From assembly GCA_946699065.1 (NCBI GenBank), contig CAMPDV010002411.1:1-64000 (forward strand): a stretch of 64,000 bases of DNA. Direction: 5' to 3'. Under the pieces are notes generated by a model. The model saw nothing but the letters and a program-made list of their open reading frames with translations. It did no database searches and was not told where the DNA came from. Shown here one piece after another: positions 60,721-64,000 of this stretch. This DNA comes from Loxodes magnus (lineage: Eukaryota; Ciliophora; Karyorelictea; Loxodida; Loxodidae). Each line of letters begins with the position of its first letter. Position 1 is the stretch's first letter. A program made the position numbers and the translations under genes.

Positions 60721-61428
60721 GAAATTTAGTTAGTTTTATTTTATTTTTATTCTTTTTATAGCTTGAAAATTTAATTTTTATTTCATTTCTAACTAAAGAA
60801 AAATATAGCAAATCTATAACCATTATTTGTTATTAAATTATAATAATCATATTAATTAATTTTCCCTTATTTTTATACTTTTTATTCTAATTTTATAGTT
60901 TTAATTCCTTTTTTATCCTTTTCTAAGAAATTTTCTATTGAAAAATAATGATGATATTGAATGCACCTAGAAACAAATATTGCAAATCTCTCTAATCAAC
61001 TTTATGATTCTAATTATCTTACAATTTTTAAATTAATTTCCTTTTATCTTGCCAAATGTTTACTACTACATCTTTTATATTTCCTTGATATTTTTAACGC
61101 TTTTTTTATTATCAAACTATTAATCTATTATTTTGGCATTTGGTAACTAAATAGCCTTTCAAATTGATAAAATTATAATTTTAATATTTTCTTAATTTTT
61201 GGTTGATTGACAAATTTTTAAATTAACCAAAATAGTTATTTAATTACTATAGGTTTCCTAAAGAATTGTGCTCTTTTCTATTTAAATTTAGCTAAATGTT
61301 TATTTATTCTATTTATAGTAAATTCATTACATTTGAGATTTTATTATTGCTTCAATGCTTAATTTTGATATTTTAAATAGCTTTTGTTGTTAAGTTTAAG
61401 AATTAAGATTTGAGATTCTTCTTTAAGT
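60721..61428. other. AT-rich spacer
   Basis: A 61-codon standard frame (60961-61146, plus) begins MHLETNIANLSNQLYDSN and could be a further ARM-like piece, but this is weak. Otherwise nothing. Confidence 0.35.
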
Positions 61429-61429
61429 A

Positions 61430-61762
61430 TCCCTGATTTATTATAAAACCAAAAAAGGGTTTTAGTTTGGATATTAAACTAGGGAAATAACTTTAGTTCT
61501 TATATATGAAGGATTTATGATATTATTAAAAAAGGAAGATGTTAGCAAAAAAGGCTTTTAGCTCACCTTCCTAATAGTAGGGAGAAAGACAGAAACGTCA
61601 ATTCTAAAGCACAAATTTTTTTAAGCAAATTTTGAAAAATTAGCATGCAAAAATCTCGATTGAGGAACTCCTAAAGAAGTGGAAAATCGGTGAAGTCTAG
61701 TAAAGAACTGCGCGGCATCGAAAATGCTAAGCGCTCTATAATCCAATTCATTTATTTGCTTA
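61430..61762 (+). mobile_element. SINE-B-type copy 6 (3' hairpin only certain)
   Basis: Hairpin GAACTGCGCGGCATCG and AATGCTAAGCGCTC at 61705-61737, then TATAATC and an ATTT-like tail. The upstream 250 bases are less AT-rich but not alignable by eye to other copies; the left boundary is a guess. Confidence 0.4.
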
Positions 61763-61764
61763 AT

Positions 61765-62458
61765 TAGCTAGAAAAAAATTGATATACAAATTTAAAATAT
61801 AAGCAATTAGAAGATCTAAACAGAAACCACGAATAACTTATAAAATTTAAAGTTTTACTCCATTTTAGAAAATAACAATGGAATTTAAATGAGACTGAAA
61901 CATCAAAGCAAATATAAGCTTAAGAGTAGTTTATCTAAAAAGGAGTTAAGTAATTTAAATATCAGAATCTTTTGTATAAAATAAAAATAGATTAATTTAT
62001 GAAATTATTGCTAAAAAAATATGAAGGGGATACAAAAAAACATAATAAGGATAATTGATAAAGCACTTACTTTTTAAGAACTTTAAATGAGAAAAAAAGT
62101 AAAAATATTTTTTTATTTTAAATTATGTGGAAAAGTTATATGGTTTAAACGTATAGATCAAATCAGAAAAGGCATCTCCTAAGGAAAATTTGTATTTAAT
62201 CATAGTTTTTTATTTTAATTTATCACTTTTATGCGTAATTATTATTTGATTAATTTCTAGATAAAAGCAATAAAATGGTTAATTTTTAGGTATAGTTTTC
62301 TTATGAAAAAATGAATCCCCAGCAGAAGCAGTTGATACAAGTGCATGAACTAAAGGTACTAGAGTAATTAAATTAACTAAAATATCTTACTAAAAGTAAA
62401 TAAAGCAAATAAAGCGAGTAAAAACCGGTAGAGAGATAAAGATGAGATAAATCGAGTA
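61765..62458. other. Spacer with a short frame before the rRNA fragment
   Basis: ATG 62311 after an A-run opens MNPQQKQLIQVHELKVLEQL and a Lys/Gln/Ser run for about 45 codons into the rRNA fragment. It might be the 5' end of another element. Upstream is AT-rich with nothing supported. Confidence 0.3.
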
Positions 62459-62459
62459 A

Positions 62460-63566
62460 CCATGAGAGAGTTTCAACAGACTGTAAGGAGAGCTTACTCT
62501 CATGTGTACACCCCAGGTCAATATTTATTGGTCTACAAAGGAACTATCCTATCTAATTTTTTGTGATGAGTCGACCTTATTCTGTTAACAGAAATGAGGA
62601 GAACTTGGGGATATGAAAAATATTGTTTTCATAAGTAGATAGAAGGCGTCGCTCTCAGATTAGATTCTGATTTAGAGGCCGTTCAATCATAATCTATGCA
62701 GATGATAGTGTTGCCACACGGGCTGTTCAATCAATGGAGATACCAGAAATCTGGGAAAAAGGTGCCTCTCGAACTGAGTTGGACTTCTGATGCGATGCAG
62801 TGATCAGTAGAGTAAAACTAACCTGTCTCATGACGGTCTAAATCCAGTTTACGTTTCCTTTTGACGAGTGAACAAAATGACGCTTGGTGAATTCTGTTTC
62901 ACAGTGATAGGAAGAGCTGACATCGAAGAATTGAAAAGCAACGTCGATATAAACGCTTGGCTGCCACAAGCCAGTTATTCCTGTGGTGATTTTTTGGTAC
63001 CTCTGGCTTAAAACTCGTAAAAGGCAAAGGATCGATAGGCCATGGTTTCCCAAATCCTGACACTGAGAGGTTGAATGAAGCCAGCTTTTCCCTTTTGGTC
63101 TGTGAGCGGTTTCTGTTCGCTCTGAGCTAGCCGTGGACACCTATATTATCTTTTAACAGATGTGTCACTCTAGTCAAATTCTCAACCTGGTGATTTCTCC
63201 CACCCAGTTACATTGCTAGAAAATCACTGTATGACAGAATAAGTAAAGCGAAATTAAGAGTAGTGATATTTCAAGATCGCAGCCTCCCACTTATTCTACG
63301 CCTCCTACGCCACTCTACGCGCCAGACTAGAGTCAAACTCAACAGGGTCTTCATTCCCTTTTGATCATGCCATGCCGTTCCATTGGATGTGGCTTCGCTA
63401 AGTAGTAGCTGGACAGTAGGAATCTCGTTAATCCTTTCATGCACATCACTAATTAGATGACAAGTTATTTGGCTCCTTAAGAGAATCATAGTTACTCCAG
63501 CCGTTTATCCGCGCTTCGTTGAATCTTATCTCCTTGACATTCAAAGCACTAGTCAGAAAATCCATT
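62460..63566 (-). rRNA. Cytosolic LSU (28S-type) rRNA 3' segment, degenerate copy
   Basis: The minus strand reads through conserved nuclear LSU rRNA in order: GTGCTTTGAATGTCAAGG, TCATCTAATTAGTGATG, ATTAACGAGATTCCTACTG, GAAGACCCTGTTGAG then TTTGACTCTAGTCTGG, AATAACTGGCTTGTGGC, TTCGATGTCAGCTCTTCC, GAATTCACCAAGCG, GAGACAGGTTAGTTTTAC and GAACGGCCTCTAAATCAGAATC. It covers roughly domains V-VI. Invariant sites are altered: the AAGGTAGC segment has lost a T (63471-63481), GGGATAAC reads AGGAATAAC (62964-62982), and the sarcin-ricin loop reads AGTTCGAGAGGCACC (62761-62776), not AGTACGAGAGG. It starts abruptly at 63566, with no upstream LSU. These point to a pseudogene. Overlapping standard-code frames are spurious. 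Confidence 0.85.
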
Positions 63567-63569
63567 GTT

Positions 63570-63592
63570 TTATCATATCATATCATATCACA
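63570..63592. repeat. ATATC microsatellite at the rRNA fragment border
   Basis: Four ATATC-type repeats sit immediately outside the 5' edge of the LSU fragment. Confidence 0.7.
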
Positions 63593-63599
63593 TTAACAT

Positions 63600-64000
63600 T
63601 GCTTTATTAGATAGAGATTTTTCACAAACTTTTCAAATTCTTTTTATTTAAGTACTTTTCTAAAACATGAAGCCTAATTTTTCAAACAATTAATTTGCAC
63701 ACTTTTAAAACTTTAGATCCTTATAGATAATTTTAATTAATATATTTTGATCAATATCATTTATTTATAAAATAAAATTCTAATTCCATTTATGGGTAAT
63801 TTACATAATCAGCTTAACTTCGTTCTTATACTTTTAAAACGAAATTTTTTTAACCAATAATGTTAGGTATCTTTATTCTTGTATATGATTCTTAATTTCT
63901 TAGGATATAATCTTTCTATCTTTAGATTTTTTTTATCTTGATTTTTCTTTTTGTTCTACTATTTCTTTTAGTATTTCAGCTTGAAGTTGTGAAATATTTT
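63600..64000. other. AT-rich end of window
   Basis: Nothing supported. Confidence 0.5.

Noticed and set aside
62838-63489. Minus-strand standard-code frames of 100 and 72 codons, and a plus-strand YADD-like motif near 62.70 kb
   Set aside because: The whole stretch aligns with LSU rRNA on the minus strand; such peptides are well-known spurious rRNA translations.
1-64000. tRNA genes
   Set aside because: No cloverleaf with convincing A and B boxes was seen; a covariance-model scan would be needed to exclude them.
1-64000. LTR retroelement or Polinton-type element
   Set aside because: No long terminal repeats, integrase, capsid or DNA polymerase signatures were recognised; VVDYRDI near 0.62 kb is an isolated match.
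1-64000. Telomere or rDNA-type chromosome end repeats
   Set aside because: No CCCCAA, CCCTAA or related repeat runs are present.

Overview
The window looks like ciliate DNA from a gene-poor, repeat-rich region. It is very AT-rich, and UAA and UAG fall inside every convincing reading frame where Gln is expected (coiled coils, CCHC zinc knuckles, WD40 blades). UGA also falls inside frames, repeatedly at conserved Trp positions. The best evidence is an otherwise intact seven-blade WD40 gene (56728-57785, minus) with four in-frame UGAs at Trp positions, a terminal UGA and an apparent 20-nt intron. An unbroken 293-codon LINE-type ORF1 (35565-36446) carries three more. This fits the ambiguous codes known in karyorelicts (UAR=Gln, UGA=Trp or stop) or Condylostoma. 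A Tetrahymena-type code with decayed genes is the alternative. All translations below use UAR=Gln and UGA=Trp, and because almost no codon is then a dedicated stop, an open frame alone is weak evidence.

Layout. 0-7.8 kb: a decayed ciliate membrane-protein gene (3.3-6.6 kb) in AT-rich DNA. 7.8-21 kb: five LINE-type ORF1 copies, one 5'-truncated LINE ORF2 (endonuclease plus reverse transcriptase), a structured SINE-like element and a protein-kinase fragment. 24.4-33.0 kb: one 8.6-kb array of 33-bp units, 260 periods with a single 1-bp indel, each unit varying at one triplet drawn from seven words. 33-64 kb: six more ORF1 copies, four more SINE-A and six SINE-B elements, several unrecognised frames, the WD40 gene, an importin-alpha-like fragment and a degenerate LSU rRNA fragment (62.46-63.57 kb, minus).

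How it fits together. ORF1 copies greatly outnumber ORF2 (11 to 1). Several end in (ATT)n, which suggests ORF1-only retroelements moved by reverse transcriptase supplied in trans. SINE-A and SINE-B have unrelated bodies but share a 3' hairpin and ATTT-rich tail, the usual sign of recognition by one LINE machinery. I recognise no LTR or Polinton element. All calls come from reading the sequence by eye; no search was run.
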